Translations under genes and position numbers: made by a program | Shown: one piece after another, positions 1-7,691 of the stretch | Numbering within the stretch: position 1 is the stretch's first letter | Layout: each line of letters begins with the position of its first letter | From: Acidobacteriota bacterium | GTDB lineage: Bacteria > Acidobacteriota > Terriglobia > Versatilivoradales > Versatilivoraceae | DNA: 13,418 nt | Assembly: GCA_026706225.1 (NCBI GenBank) | Contig: JAPOZE010000419.1 | Coordinates: forward strand, 1 to 13,418 | Direction: 5' to 3' | The notes under the pieces: model-generated | Database searches by the model: none | The model's input: the letters and a program-made list of their open reading frames with translations, nothing else | What the model was told of the DNA's origin: nothing

Positions 1-1
1 A

Positions 2-1351
2 GAACCGATTGCCGGAAAAAGGGTCCTGGTGGGGGGGATGGCCCGCAGTGGAATGGCCGCCGCAAGGTTCCTGCGGACCAGGGGAGCCCGGGTGACGGTC
101 TCCGACACCAGGGGCCAAAGCCGGTTGGAGTCGGAAATCCAGGCGCTGCAGGCGCTTGGGATCGGTTGCGAGGTCGGCGGGCATCGGCTCGATACCTTGC
201 TCGAGGCGGAATTCATCGTGGTGAGCCCAGGCGTTCCCCTGGACCAACCGGTCCTGAGGGAGGCAGTCCGCCGGGGAAGGGAGATTTTGAGTGAGATTGA
301 GTTGGCCTCCCGATTCCTTCGAGGACGAGTCGTCGGGATCACCGGCTCCAACGGCAAGACCACCACGACCACGTTGGTCGGAGAGATTCTTGAAGCTGCC
401 GGCTTTCGGGTTCAGGTGGGAGGCAATATCGGAGTACCCCTGATTTCCCTGGTCGAAAGCTCCGCTTCCGACTCGATTAACGTGGTGGAGTTGAGCAGCT
501 TTCAGTTGGAGGCCGTCTCTTCCTTTCGAGCTCACATTGGCGTGATTCTGAATATCACCCCCGACCACATGGATCGATATCCAACCCTGGCAGCCTACGC
601 GAACGCCAAGCTGAACCTGCTGAACAATCAGGCAGCCTCGGACTTTGCGGTGTTGAATCGAGAGGATCGGCTGCTGCGCGATCTGGCCAGACCCCAGGCC
701 GCCGAGAGGTTCTGGTTCAGCACCAGGAGCCCTGTGGATCAGGGAACCTGCCTGCGAGACGGCGCCCTGGTTTTCGGGCATGGGGGCGGAAAGGAGCCGG
801 TGGTCCGGGTGGAGGACGTCCGGATCAAGGGGCGTCACAACCTGGAAAACGTGGCCGCTGCGGTCACCGTGGCCCGCCTGCTGGGTGCATCGATCCCGTC
901 CATTCAGGAAACCGTGGCGGGCTTCCGCGGTGTCTCTCACCGGCTGGAGTGGGTACGGGAGATTCGAGGCGTCGAATTCTACAACGACTCCAAGGCAACC
1001 AATCCGACCTCGGCCCAGAGGGCCTTGGAAGCGTTCGAGCAACGGCTGATCCTGATTCTGGGTGGGCGCGACAAGGCCGGCGATTTTACCGTCCTGAGTC
1101 CGCAGGTGAGCCGCCGGGTGAAGGGCCTGGTCCTGTTGGGTGAAGCCAGCCGCAAGATCGAATCCCAACTGGCCGGGACGGCTCCCGTGACTCGTGCCGC
1201 CAGCATGGAGGAGGCAGTCCGCCTGGCCTTTGGGCAGGCCGACCGGGGCGAGGTCGTGCTTCTGGCCCCTGCCTGCTCCAGCTTCGACATGTTTCGCGAT
1301 TACGAGGACAGGGGAAACGTGTTCAAGGAGGCGGTGCATCGCCTCCGGTAA
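2..1351 (+). CDS. murD: UDP-N-acetylmuramoyl-L-alanine--D-glutamate ligase, 5' partial
   Basis: MurD adds D-glutamate to UDP-MurNAc-L-Ala in the cytoplasm using ATP, the second peptide step of peptidoglycan precursor synthesis. The reading frame is open from the first complete codon (position 2). The residues there (EPIAGKRVLVGGMARSG) match the beginning of the N-terminal Rossmann domain of the family, so the true start lies just upstream of the window and the GTG at 29 is internal. About 449 residues are visible against about 440 for typical MurD, so only a few are missing. Visible motifs are the ATP-binding loop TGSNGKTTTTT (bases 341 to 373), NITPDHMDRY, the AYANAK segment with the lysine that is carbamylated in Mur ligases, the C-terminal-domain motif YNDSKATNP, GGRDKAGDF and the closing LLAPACSSFDMF. 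One oddity is that the usual third glycine of the N-terminal G-x-G-x-x-G turn is alanine (GGMARSG). It is the first gene of the visible dcw run, and ftsW follows after 70 bases. Confidence 0.96.
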   Translation, partial: EPIAGKRVLVGGMARSGMAAARFLRTRGARVTVSDTRGQSRLESEIQALQALGIGCEVGGHRLDTLLEAEFIVVSPGVPLDQPVLREAVRRGREILSEIELASRFLRGRVVGITGSNGKTTTTTLVGEILEAAGFRVQVGGNIGVPLISLVESSASDSINVVELSSFQLEAVSSFRAHIGVILNITPDHMDRYPTLAAYANAKLNLLNNQAASDFAVLNREDRLLRDLARPQAAERFWFSTRSPVDQGTCLRDGALVFGHGGGKEPVVRVEDVRIKGRHNLENVAAAVTVARLLGASIPSIQETVAGFRGVSHRLEWVREIRGVEFYNDSKATNPTSAQRALEAFEQRLILILGGRDKAGDFTVLSPQVSRRVKGLVLLGEASRKIESQLAGTAPVTRAASMEEAVRLAFGQADRGEVVLLAPACSSFDMFRDYEDRGNVFKEAVHRLR

Positions 1352-1361
1352 ATTCTGGTGA

Positions 1362-1395
1362 CCGCCGGGGGTCCAAGAGGCGTCCTCCCCGGCGG
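1362..1395 (+). other. 9-bp GC stem-loop in murD-ftsW junction
   Basis: CCGCCGGGG (1362-1370) is perfectly complementary to CCCCGGCGG (1387-1395), with a 16-base loop. A G-T pair can extend the stem inward. No T-tract follows, so it does not look like an intrinsic terminator. Its loop contains the 10-base word AGAGGCGTCC, found again before murC and before the gene at 9489. Pairing was worked out by eye; any role in RNA processing or translation of ftsW is inference. Confidence 0.55.
1376..1385 (+). repeat. intergenic 10-mer AGAGGCGTCC, copy 1
   Basis: First of three exact same-strand copies (others at 3786-3795 and 9475-9484), all outside genes. This copy sits in the loop of the 1362-1395 stem, 36 bases before the ftsW start, too far to act as its ribosome binding site. 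Confidence 0.45.
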
Positions 1396-1421
1396 CAAGT
1401 CGCATTCCCGGATGGTTCCAA

Positions 1422-2513
1422 ATGGCGCGAAAGCTTTCACCGGACAAGCTGCTGTTCGCCACCACCCTGGCCCTGGTGCTGGTGGGAGTGGTCATGGTCT
1501 TCAGCGCTTCGGCCGTGCCGGCGGAGGAAAAGTTCGGCAGCCCCTACTACTTCCTGATTCGTCAGGGCGCGTGGACGCTGCTGGGATTGATCGGCATGTG
1601 GTGGGCCATGCACATCGACTATCGCACCTATCGCCACCCGCTCTGTGTCTATGGAGGACTGTTCGTCTGCATTCTGCTGCTGGTCGGCGTTTTCCTGCTG
1701 GATCCCAACCACAACACCCACCGCTGGATTCGACTGGGGTCCCTGTCGTTCCAACCCTCAGAGCTCAGCAAACCGGCCCTGGTCATCTTCATGGCCGCCC
1801 TGCTGGAAAAGGAGGCGCACCGGGTGAACGACTGGCGTCACACGCTACTGCCCTGTCTGGCGGTTCTGGGTGTCGTGCTGGGTCTGATCGTCGCCGAGCC
1901 GGACCTGGGGACCTCCATCACCATTGCGGCCGTGGCATTTGTGCTCCTTTTTTGCGCAGGTCTGCGGCTCACCTACGTGCTGGGCGCCTGCCTGCTGGCC
2001 ATACCGCCCCTGTTTTGCCTGGTCTATTTCTTCCAGTACCGGCTGCAGCGTGTGCTTGCCTTCCTGGATCCCTGGAGCGATCCCCTGGGATCGGGATTCC
2101 AGCCCGTGCAGTCCATGATCGCCGTGGGGAGCGGGGGATTGACCGGCCTGGGCCTGATGGCGGGCAAGCAGAAGCTCTTCTACGTGCCGGAACCCCACAC
2201 CGATTTCATTTACGCCGTCATCGGAGAAGAGTGGGGTCTGGTCGGCGCCCTGGCGGTGCTGGGACTGTTCGGGGTGTTTCTGTGGCGGGGCGTCCGCCTG
2301 TCCTTGAGGGCTCAGGACGGCTTTGGACGTTTCCTGGGAATCGGCCTTACCGCCATGGTCGTGTGCCAGGCGTTTGTCAATATCAGCGTTGTGCTGAGCC
2401 TGCTGCCCACCAAGGGCATTCCTCTTCCCCTGGTCAGCTCGGGTGGGTCGTCTTTGCTGGTCAGCCTGGTAAGTATCGGTGTTCTGCTGAATATCTCTCA
2501 GCACTCCGATTGA
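1422..2513 (+). CDS. ftsW: SEDS peptidoglycan glycosyltransferase FtsW
   Basis: FtsW is the septal SEDS-family glycosyltransferase that polymerises lipid II in the inner membrane together with a class B penicillin-binding protein. The 363-residue protein is almost entirely hydrophobic with about ten membrane segments. It carries QPSELSKPA (111-118), EPDLGTS (159-165), PEPHTDFIYAVIGEEWG (256-272) with the putative catalytic aspartate D261, and the SEDS signature PTKGIPLPLVSSGGSS (329-344). Length and motifs are normal for the family. The ATG at 1422 has only a weak Shine-Dalgarno-like GGATGG at 1410-1415, but no better in-frame start is visible. Position between murD and murG is the classical dcw place, which favours FtsW over its paralogue RodA. 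An overlapping frame (1358 to 2662) is open but has no credible protein character. Confidence 0.96.
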   Translation: MARKLSPDKLLFATTLALVLVGVVMVFSASAVPAEEKFGSPYYFLIRQGAWTLLGLIGMWWAMHIDYRTYRHPLCVYGGLFVCILLLVGVFLLDPNHNTHRWIRLGSLSFQPSELSKPALVIFMAALLEKEAHRVNDWRHTLLPCLAVLGVVLGLIVAEPDLGTSITIAAVAFVLLFCAGLRLTYVLGACLLAIPPLFCLVYFFQYRLQRVLAFLDPWSDPLGSGFQPVQSMIAVGSGGLTGLGLMAGKQKLFYVPEPHTDFIYAVIGEEWGLVGALAVLGLFGVFLWRGVRLSLRAQDGFGRFLGIGLTAMVVCQAFVNISVVLSLLPTKGIPLPLVSSGGSSLLVSLVSIGVLLNISQHSD

Positions 2514-2529
2514 AGGCAGGTCTCAGGCG

Positions 2530-3723
2530 GTGGAAGGGCCGGACAGGTCCAAACGAGAGTCCTTCCGGGAGCCATCAGGTCCGGGTGAAAAAGTGCCGAA
2601 GACGGAATCTTCTTCAGCCCCCAACCGGCGTCCCGGTGAAAGATGCGGGCTTCGGCTCCTGATTGCGGGCGGGGGTACGGGGGGGCACCTCTACCCGGGA
2701 ATCGCAGTCGCCCAAGCGCTCGCCAAGCGCTTTCCCGGGGCCGAGGTTCAATTCGTCGGAAGCGGGCGCCCACTGGAGGCACGCATTCTGAACGAGACCG
2801 GTTATCGCTTGAACCGACTGCCCGTATCGGGATTGAAGGGTGTCGGGCGGATCGATCTGATCCGGGGAATCCTCAAGCTTCCCCGCAGCCTGTGGGCTGC
2901 CTGGAGAATCGTTCGCCGATTCCGGCCGGCCGTTGTCCTGGGAGTCGGAGGCTATTCCTCCGGTCCTCCGGTCCTGGTCGCCTCACTGGCGGGAGTTCCC
3001 ACGTTGCTTCACGAGTCCAACGCCCAGCCGGGAATCACCAATCGCCTGTTGTCGCCTTTCTGCCGCAAGGTGACCACGGCCTTTCCCGAGTGCGAGACCT
3101 TTTTCCCGGGGAAAGCCGTGCTGACCGGGACTCCGGTGCGTCCGGAGTTTCTGGCATGTCCGGCCGGACTTTCCGAGCGCCCCTTCGTTCTGTTGATATT
3201 CGGAGGCAGCCAGGGCGCCCGGGCAATCAACCGGGCCGTGGTGGACGCCTTGAACGGGTTGCGTTCTCACTTCCCCCAGATGCAATTCATTCACCAGACC
3301 GGTGAGCAGGATTTCGTCCGGGTGGAGCAGGCCTATCGGGAGGCGGGGGCTCGGGCTGTGGTAAAGCCCTTCTTCACCGACATGCCGAGCCAGTTTGCGA
3401 AAGCCCACCTGGTGCTGTGCCGGGCCGGCGCCGCGACTCTGGGTGAGTTGGCGGCGGCCCGCAAGGCCTCCGTGCTGGTGCCTTTTCCGGGGGCTACCGA
3501 CAACCATCAACTGCGGAACGCCCAATCGCTGGCGGCCGCGGGAGCCGCCGAAGTCATCCGGCAGGAGGAATTGAGCGGGAAGCTGTTGGCTGGCCGGGTC
3601 GAACACTATTTTCGCCACCCGGAGGCATTGGAGCGGATGGAGGCTCACAGCGGCCGGTTGGCCCGGCCCGATTCGGCCCAGAGGATTGTAGACCTGATCG
3701 GTCGTTTGGCGGGTTGGAATTGA
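2530..3723 (+). CDS. murG: UDP-GlcNAc:lipid I GlcNAc transferase MurG
   Basis: MurG is the peripheral membrane glycosyltransferase (GT28, GT-B fold) that transfers GlcNAc from UDP-GlcNAc to lipid I, giving lipid II on the cytoplasmic face. Visible motifs, numbered from the GTG at 2530, are GGGTGGH (47-53), GGYSSGP (140-146), HESNAQPG (161-168), GGSQGA (225-230) and the UDP-GlcNAc-binding region CRAGAATLGELAAA (297-310), followed by DNHQ (324-327). The N-terminus is odd: about 40 polar residues precede the first strand RLLIAGGG, where most MurG proteins start directly. Two in-frame GTG codons are possible starts. The one at 2530 has AAGGCAGG upstream at 2513-2520; the one at 2593 has GGTGA at 2584-2588 and would leave a 19-residue extension. 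No ATG is available in frame near the fold. The gene starts 16 bases after the ftsW stop, so the two are probably co-translated. Confidence 0.95.
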   Translation: MEGPDRSKRESFREPSGPGEKVPKTESSSAPNRRPGERCGLRLLIAGGGTGGHLYPGIAVAQALAKRFPGAEVQFVGSGRPLEARILNETGYRLNRLPVSGLKGVGRIDLIRGILKLPRSLWAAWRIVRRFRPAVVLGVGGYSSGPPVLVASLAGVPTLLHESNAQPGITNRLLSPFCRKVTTAFPECETFFPGKAVLTGTPVRPEFLACPAGLSERPFVLLIFGGSQGARAINRAVVDALNGLRSHFPQMQFIHQTGEQDFVRVEQAYREAGARAVVKPFFTDMPSQFAKAHLVLCRAGAATLGELAAARKASVLVPFPGATDNHQLRNAQSLAAAGAAEVIRQEELSGKLLAGRVEHYFRHPEALERMEAHSGRLARPDSAQRIVDLIGRLAGWN

Positions 3724-3742
3724 AGGCGCGGAGGCCGCCCCC

Positions 3743-3784
3743 GGATCGTTACGGTCCCTGGTGAGAAATGCGGGCTGAGCCCGC
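3743..3784 (+). other. two triloop hairpins in murG-murC junction
   Basis: The 72-base gap contains GGATCG-TTA-CGGTCC (3743-3757, one T-G pair) and GCGGGC-TGA-GCCCGC (3770-3784, perfect). The second ends directly against the AGAGG ribosome binding site of murC. No T-tract follows either, so termination is unlikely. An effect on murC translation is possible but only inferred. Confidence 0.5.
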
Positions 3785-3785
3785 G

Positions 3786-3795
3786 AGAGGCGTCC
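3786..3795 (+). repeat. intergenic 10-mer AGAGGCGTCC, copy 2 (contains murC RBS)
   Basis: Exact copy of the word at 1376 and 9475, lying immediately before the murC ATG at 3796. Its AGAGG part is the likely Shine-Dalgarno sequence of murC; the following CGTCC is not explained by ribosome binding. Confidence 0.5.
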
Positions 3796-5181
3796 ATGTT
3801 CAAGAGGATTCAGCGGATTCACCTCGTCGGGGTGGGAGGGGCCGGAATGAGCGGGATCGCTGAAGTGCTTCTGAATCGTGGCTACGGGGTCAGCGGCTCG
3901 GACCTCAAGCTGACGGCCGTGACCCAACAACTGATTGACCGGGGCGCCCGCATCCATGGAGGCCACGCCCCGGGGCACCTGGATGCCGCAGACGTAGTGG
4001 TGGTGTCCTCGGCGGTAAAGCCTGACAATCCGGAAATCGAGGAGGCCCGGCGCCGGCAGATCCCCATCATTCCCAGGGCGGAGATGCTGGCGGAACTGAT
4101 GAGAGGGAAGTATGGCATTGCGGTGGCGGGAACCCATGGAAAGACCACTACCACCTCCCTGGTGGCCGGTTTGACGGGGCATGGAGGCCTCGACCCCACC
4201 GTCGTGCTGGGGGGGCGTCTCAATGCCTTCGGAAGCAACGCCAAGCTGGGCACGGGTGAGTTCATGGTGGTGGAGGCCGACGAAAGCGACCGTTCCTTTC
4301 TGCTCCTGTCTCCGACGCTGGCGATAGTGACCAACATCGACCAGGACCACATGGAGAGCTATGCCGGAATGGACGATCTGAAGAGCACCTTCGTGCAGTT
4401 TGTGAACAAGGTGCCCTTCTACGGCGCGGCGGTTCTTTGCCGGGACGATGCGGCCGTCGCCTCGATCCTTCCCCGAATCAAACGGCGTGTCATCACCTAC
4501 GGATTCGGCCGGGAGTCGGATCTGAGAGTCTCCGAGGCCCAATACTCCGGATACGGGTCCAGGTTCGAGCTCCATTACCGTGGTCGGGGCCTGGGCCCCT
4601 TCCGCCTCAACCTTCCCGGACGTCACAACGTCCTCAATGCGGCCGCAGCCGTCGCGGTTGGATTGGACCTCGGTCTGGCCTCTTCGGTGATGCGTTCCGC
4701 CTTGGCCGAATTTGAAGGACCCGACCGGCGCTTTCAACTCAAGGGCCAGGTTGGGGGGATTACTCTCGTCGATGACTATGGTCACCATCCGACCGAAATC
4801 GCGGCAACCTTGCACGCAGCAGGGCATCTCGGTGCCAAGCGCCTGGTGGTGGTTTTTCAGCCGCACCGCTACAGCCGCACTCAGTATTGCTTCAAGGAGT
4901 TTTCCGGAGCCTTCGACAAGGCCGACCTGGTACTCCTGTCCGACATCTACGCCGCCGGCGAAGAGCCGATCGACGGATTGACGTCGGCCAAGCTGGCACA
5001 GGCGATACGACAGCGCGGGCACCGGGAGGCACGCTACCTGGGTGCCGCCGAAGACATGGCGCCGCGGGTGGCGCCGCTGCTCGAAGACGGAGATTTGGTT
5101 CTGACCATGGGGGCCGGGAGCATCGCCCGACTGGCGGATGCGTTGTTGAAGCAGCTTGCAGAGGCAGCGCCTGGCCAATAG
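3796..5181 (+). CDS. murC: UDP-N-acetylmuramate--L-alanine ligase MurC
   Basis: MurC joins L-alanine to UDP-MurNAc with ATP, the first peptide step of the cytoplasmic precursor pathway. The 461-residue protein has the three Mur ligase domains. The N-terminal Rossmann domain begins with HLVGVGGAGMSGIAEVL. The central ATPase domain has GTHGKTTTTS (112-121), EADESD (160-165) and TNIDQDHMESY (179-189). The C-terminal domain has DDYGHHPTE (326-334), FQPHRYSRT (354-362) and GAGSI near the end. HMESY with DDYGHHP separates MurC from MurD and from Mpl. ATG 3796 is supported by AGAGG at 3786-3790. Length is normal. No murB fusion or murB gene follows, unlike many dcw clusters; the next gene, ftsQ, begins 40 bases downstream. 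Confidence 0.97.
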   Translation: MFKRIQRIHLVGVGGAGMSGIAEVLLNRGYGVSGSDLKLTAVTQQLIDRGARIHGGHAPGHLDAADVVVVSSAVKPDNPEIEEARRRQIPIIPRAEMLAELMRGKYGIAVAGTHGKTTTTSLVAGLTGHGGLDPTVVLGGRLNAFGSNAKLGTGEFMVVEADESDRSFLLLSPTLAIVTNIDQDHMESYAGMDDLKSTFVQFVNKVPFYGAAVLCRDDAAVASILPRIKRRVITYGFGRESDLRVSEAQYSGYGSRFELHYRGRGLGPFRLNLPGRHNVLNAAAAVAVGLDLGLASSVMRSALAEFEGPDRRFQLKGQVGGITLVDDYGHHPTEIAATLHAAGHLGAKRLVVVFQPHRYSRTQYCFKEFSGAFDKADLVLLSDIYAAGEEPIDGLTSAKLAQAIRQRGHREARYLGAAEDMAPRVAPLLEDGDLVLTMGAGSIARLADALLKQLAEAAPGQ

Positions 5182-5206
5182 CCGACATTGAACCGAGATG
5201 GAAAGA

Positions 5207-5214
5207 GGGGAGGA
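5207..5214 (+). promoter_or_regulatory. strong Shine-Dalgarno of ftsQ
   Basis: GGGGAGGA lies 7 bases before ATG 5222. It is the best ribosome binding site in the window and decides this start over the in-frame ATG eight codons later. Confidence 0.75.
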
Positions 5215-5221
5215 ACCCTGA

Positions 5222-6124
5222 ATGAAGAGGGTCAAGACAAAGGCGATGGACTATCTCGATAGCCAACCGAGCGCCATTTTGGAAAGGCAAAGAGCGTCAG
5301 GCAAGACCAAGGGAAGGACCGTCCGGGAAGTCCTGCGCTGGTCGCTCAAGCTCTCCTTCGGATTGTTGCTGACTTCCACGCTTTCGTTCGGCCTTTACTG
5401 GATGAGAGACAGGCTCTACCACTCTCCCAGGTTCGATATCGCCATCACGGAAATCAACGGGCTTCAACAGATTTCGCAGAACCAGGTCTTGCTCAAGATC
5501 AGTGAGCTGGCTCAGCCCGACCGCAACCTGGTGAGATTCGACCTGGACCGACTGCGGCGAAACCTGAAACGGATTCCATGGGTGAAAACGGCGGTGGTGC
5601 GCCGGGTGCTGCCGGACAAACTGATTGTCGACATCGAGGAGCGGCAGCCGGTTGCCTTCACCCGGGTGGGGCAGGAAACCCTGCTGATCGACGAGGAGGG
5701 CACCCTGCTGGAAAACAATCCGGAAAAGCTGTCGCAGGCCGATTTTCCCGTCATCCTGGGAATGGAATCCGGTTACAGTCCGGAAATTTTGCGGCGCAAC
5801 CGAGAGCGGATTGCCCTCTATCTGAAGCTGGTCCGCGCCCTGAACCGGGGAGGCGCCGGGTTGAGCCGTGACCTGTCGGAGGTGCACCTTCAAGACCCTG
5901 GAAACGTCTCGGTCATTCTCAATGGAGATACGGTTCTGGTTTACCTCGGAAGCGACGGTTTGCAGGCAAAGTTTCGTCGTTATCTGGCCGCGAGCCGGGA
6001 GCTCAAGAGGAAATACCGGAACCTGGATTCCGTGGACATGCGCTACCGGGACCAGGTGGTGATCAGGACCCTGGACCCCACGCTGGCCCAGGGCGTCTCC
6101 CGTAAAGTGCCTTCAGACGGTTGA
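5222..6124 (+). CDS. ftsQ: cell division protein FtsQ (DivIB family)
   Basis: FtsQ is a bitopic inner membrane protein that links early divisome proteins to FtsB/FtsL and FtsW/FtsI. The 300-residue product has a basic cytoplasmic tail of about 40 residues, one transmembrane helix (about 41-60), a POTRA domain (about 71-141) ending with the family pattern IPWVKTAVVRRVLPDKLIVDIEE, and a beta domain opening with RQPVAFTR and LLIDEEGTLL. Sequence outside the POTRA domain is poorly conserved in this family, as here. It sits between murC and ftsA, where FtsQ is expected, with a strong ribosome binding site. A short GTTA-AGCGC-TAAC inverted repeat (6124-6136) overlaps the stop codon; I see no clear role for it. 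Confidence 0.95.
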   Translation: MKRVKTKAMDYLDSQPSAILERQRASGKTKGRTVREVLRWSLKLSFGLLLTSTLSFGLYWMRDRLYHSPRFDIAITEINGLQQISQNQVLLKISELAQPDRNLVRFDLDRLRRNLKRIPWVKTAVVRRVLPDKLIVDIEERQPVAFTRVGQETLLIDEEGTLLENNPEKLSQADFPVILGMESGYSPEILRRNRERIALYLKLVRALNRGGAGLSRDLSEVHLQDPGNVSVILNGDTVLVYLGSDGLQAKFRRYLAASRELKRKYRNLDSVDMRYRDQVVIRTLDPTLAQGVSRKVPSDG

Positions 6125-6169
6125 GTTAAGCGCTAACGACTTCAGGCATCGGTCCCATTCCGGAAGGCT

Positions 6170-6174
6170 GGAGG
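6170..6174 (+). promoter_or_regulatory. Shine-Dalgarno deciding the ftsA TTG start
   Basis: GGAGG lies 5 bases before TTG 6180. The next residues (ARKTKYVVGLDVGTTKT) are the normal FtsA N-terminus and no ATG lies nearby in frame, so TTG is the likely start. Confidence 0.7.
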
Positions 6175-6179
6175 TTGGC

Positions 6180-7418
6180 TTGGCCCGCAAGACCAAATAT
6201 GTGGTCGGCTTGGACGTCGGCACCACCAAGACCTGCACCATCATCTGTGAGGTCAACCTTGAGGGAGCCCTGGAGGTGGTCGGGGTCGGTTCGGCCGAAT
6301 CCAGGGGCATGCGCAGGGGCGTGGTCGTCAATCTGGACGGAGCCGCCGCCTCCATCAAGAAATCGGTGGAAGAGGCGGAAAGTAGCGCGGGAACTTCCGT
6401 GGAGTCGGTGTTCGTGGGGCTCTCCGGGGGGCACATTCAGAGTTTCAACAGCCAGGGAGCGGTCGCGGTCACGGCTGAGAGCCGGGAGATCGGCCGAGCC
6501 GATATTCGCCGTGTTCTGGAAACGGCCAAGGCGGTATCGCTGCCCTCCGACCGTGAAATCGTCCACGTGCTTCCCCAGGAATTCGTGGTCGACGGCCTGG
6601 ACGGTATCGGCGATCCTCTGGGTCTGCTGGGAACCCGATTGGAAGTGAATTGCCATATCGTCACCGGCTCGACCACGGCGGCGCAGAATATTGTGACGGC
6701 GGTCAACCGGAGCGGGCTCATCGTGGCGGACACTATCCTGCAACAACTGGCTTCCGCCGAGAGCGCCTTGAGCGAAGACGACAAGGAGCTGGGAGTCGCC
6801 CTGGTAGACGTGGGCGGGGGCACCACCAATCTTGCCGTCTACACCCACGGAGGCATCCGCCACAGCTCCGTTCTGCCCTTGGGCGGGGACCAGGTCACCA
6901 ACGATATCGCCGTCGGCCTCAGAACATCGATTCTGGAGGCCGAAAGGATCAAGCGTGACCATGGATGCGCCCTCTCGACACTGGTTGAAGAAGACATCGA
7001 GTTCGAGGTCTCGACCGTGACAGGCCGGCAAGCCAAGTCCATCGGCAAACGGATTCTCTGCGAGATCATCCAGCCCAGGATGGAGGAAATCCTCACGCTG
7101 GTTCAAGAGGACATCCGACAGGCGGGTCTTGAGAGGCTGTTGGGAGCGGGACTGGTCATTACGGGGGGAACCGCCCTGCTCGAGGGCGTGGTTGAACTGA
7201 CGGAGCAGATCTTTGACCTGCCGGTTCGACCCGGCAGTCCCCGAGGGGTGGCGAAAATGGAGGGCGCCCTGATCGCACCGGCCTACTCGACTGCCGTGGG
7301 TCTGGTCCTCTACGGCTACCGCGCCCATGCCCACCGGTGGATTGGACATCGGGCCGACGGCAACTTCCTGAAGCGATGGGCCTCGAGGTTGTTTTCCCGG
7401 AAGGGAGGCAAATTCTAG
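6180..7418 (+). CDS. ftsA: cell division protein FtsA
   Basis: FtsA is the actin-like ATPase that tethers FtsZ filaments to the membrane and recruits later divisome proteins. The 412-residue protein shows the phosphate-1 loop VGLDVGTTKTCT (9-20), the FtsA-specific 1C (SHS2) subdomain around 86-170, the phosphate-2 loop LVDVGGGTTNLAVY (208-221), PLGGDQVTNDIA (233-244) and the adenosine motif GLVITGGTALLEG (324-336). The C-terminal NFLKRWASRLFSRKGGKF (395-412) is a basic amphipathic helix that fits the membrane-targeting sequence. The 1C domain and this tail separate it from MreB and DnaK. Translation probably starts at a TTG with GGAGG upstream. Its gene lies 55 bases after ftsQ and is followed by the longest non-coding gap of the cluster, suggesting that ftsZ is separately transcribed. 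Confidence 0.96.
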   Translation: MARKTKYVVGLDVGTTKTCTIICEVNLEGALEVVGVGSAESRGMRRGVVVNLDGAAASIKKSVEEAESSAGTSVESVFVGLSGGHIQSFNSQGAVAVTAESREIGRADIRRVLETAKAVSLPSDREIVHVLPQEFVVDGLDGIGDPLGLLGTRLEVNCHIVTGSTTAAQNIVTAVNRSGLIVADTILQQLASAESALSEDDKELGVALVDVGGGTTNLAVYTHGGIRHSSVLPLGGDQVTNDIAVGLRTSILEAERIKRDHGCALSTLVEEDIEFEVSTVTGRQAKSIGKRILCEIIQPRMEEILTLVQEDIRQAGLERLLGAGLVITGGTALLEGVVELTEQIFDLPVRPGSPRGVAKMEGALIAPAYSTAVGLVLYGYRAHAHRWIGHRADGNFLKRWASRLFSRKGGKF

Positions 7419-7491
7419 CCCGCCGGGCGCTCCGATGATCGGCGCGGCAAGACGGGGGAATTTGGGAAGGACGACTACCAAACCTTGATGC

Positions 7492-7503
7492 TTGGTGCAC
7501 CAA
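7492..7503. promoter_or_regulatory. 12-bp perfect palindrome upstream of ftsZ
   Basis: TTGGTGCACCAA is a perfect inverted repeat with no spacer. It lies 24 bases upstream of the proposed ftsZ -35 box, and ACCAA occurs once more just before it (7477-7481). It could be a dimeric regulator site, but nothing in the window identifies the regulator. Confidence 0.35.
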
Positions 7504-7527
7504 CAAACACAATATAGGGTATTTTTC

Positions 7528-7556
7528 TTGATTTTCCTGATTTGAGCGCTTATGTT
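7528..7556 (+). promoter_or_regulatory. candidate sigma-70 promoter of ftsZ
   Basis: TTGATT (7528-7533) and TATGTT (7551-7556) are separated by 17 bases, each matching four of six consensus positions. They lie in an AT-rich patch (about 7504-7560) that stands out from the GC-rich surroundings. Transcription would start near 7563 and give a leader of about 140 bases. This is a sequence match only. Confidence 0.45.
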
Positions 7557-7570
7557 TTGAGGTGGTTTCG

Positions 7571-7595
7571 GTTCGGCGTCAGGCAAGGGCCGAAC
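7571..7595 (+). other. hairpin 1 in ftsZ leader
   Basis: GTTCGGC (7571-7577) pairs perfectly with GCCGAAC (7589-7595) around an 11-base loop. It would form at the very 5' end of a transcript from the 7528-7556 promoter, where such stems can protect mRNA. The function is inferred. Confidence 0.4.
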
Positions 7596-7658
7596 AGGAG
7601 TCGACCACTTCGTATTACGGTCTGGCGTCCAACCCGGCCAGGCCCATTCCCCAGTCAC

Positions 7659-7679
7659 CCCGAGAGAAGCGGCCTCGGG
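7659..7679 (+). other. hairpin 2 in ftsZ leader
   Basis: CCCGAG (7659-7664) pairs with CTCGGG (7674-7679) around a 9-base loop. The stem ends 12 bases before the AAGGAG of ftsZ. The rest of the 7419-7704 gap holds no convincing gene; a 60-codon frame at 7542-7724 overlaps the ftsZ start and has no ribosome binding site. Confidence 0.35.
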
Positions 7680-7691
7680 CTCTGCCATGCC

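Noticed and set aside
1358..2662. 434-codon plus-strand frame overlapping ftsW and the murG start
   Set aside because: ftsW in the other frame has all SEDS motifs; this frame is Arg/Gly/Pro-rich with no domain and no ribosome binding site.
2983..5235. 750-codon open frame on the minus strand across murG and murC
   Set aside because: It lies opposite two well-supported genes, spans their junction, and its translation has no recognisable motif. Long antisense frames are common in GC-rich coding DNA.
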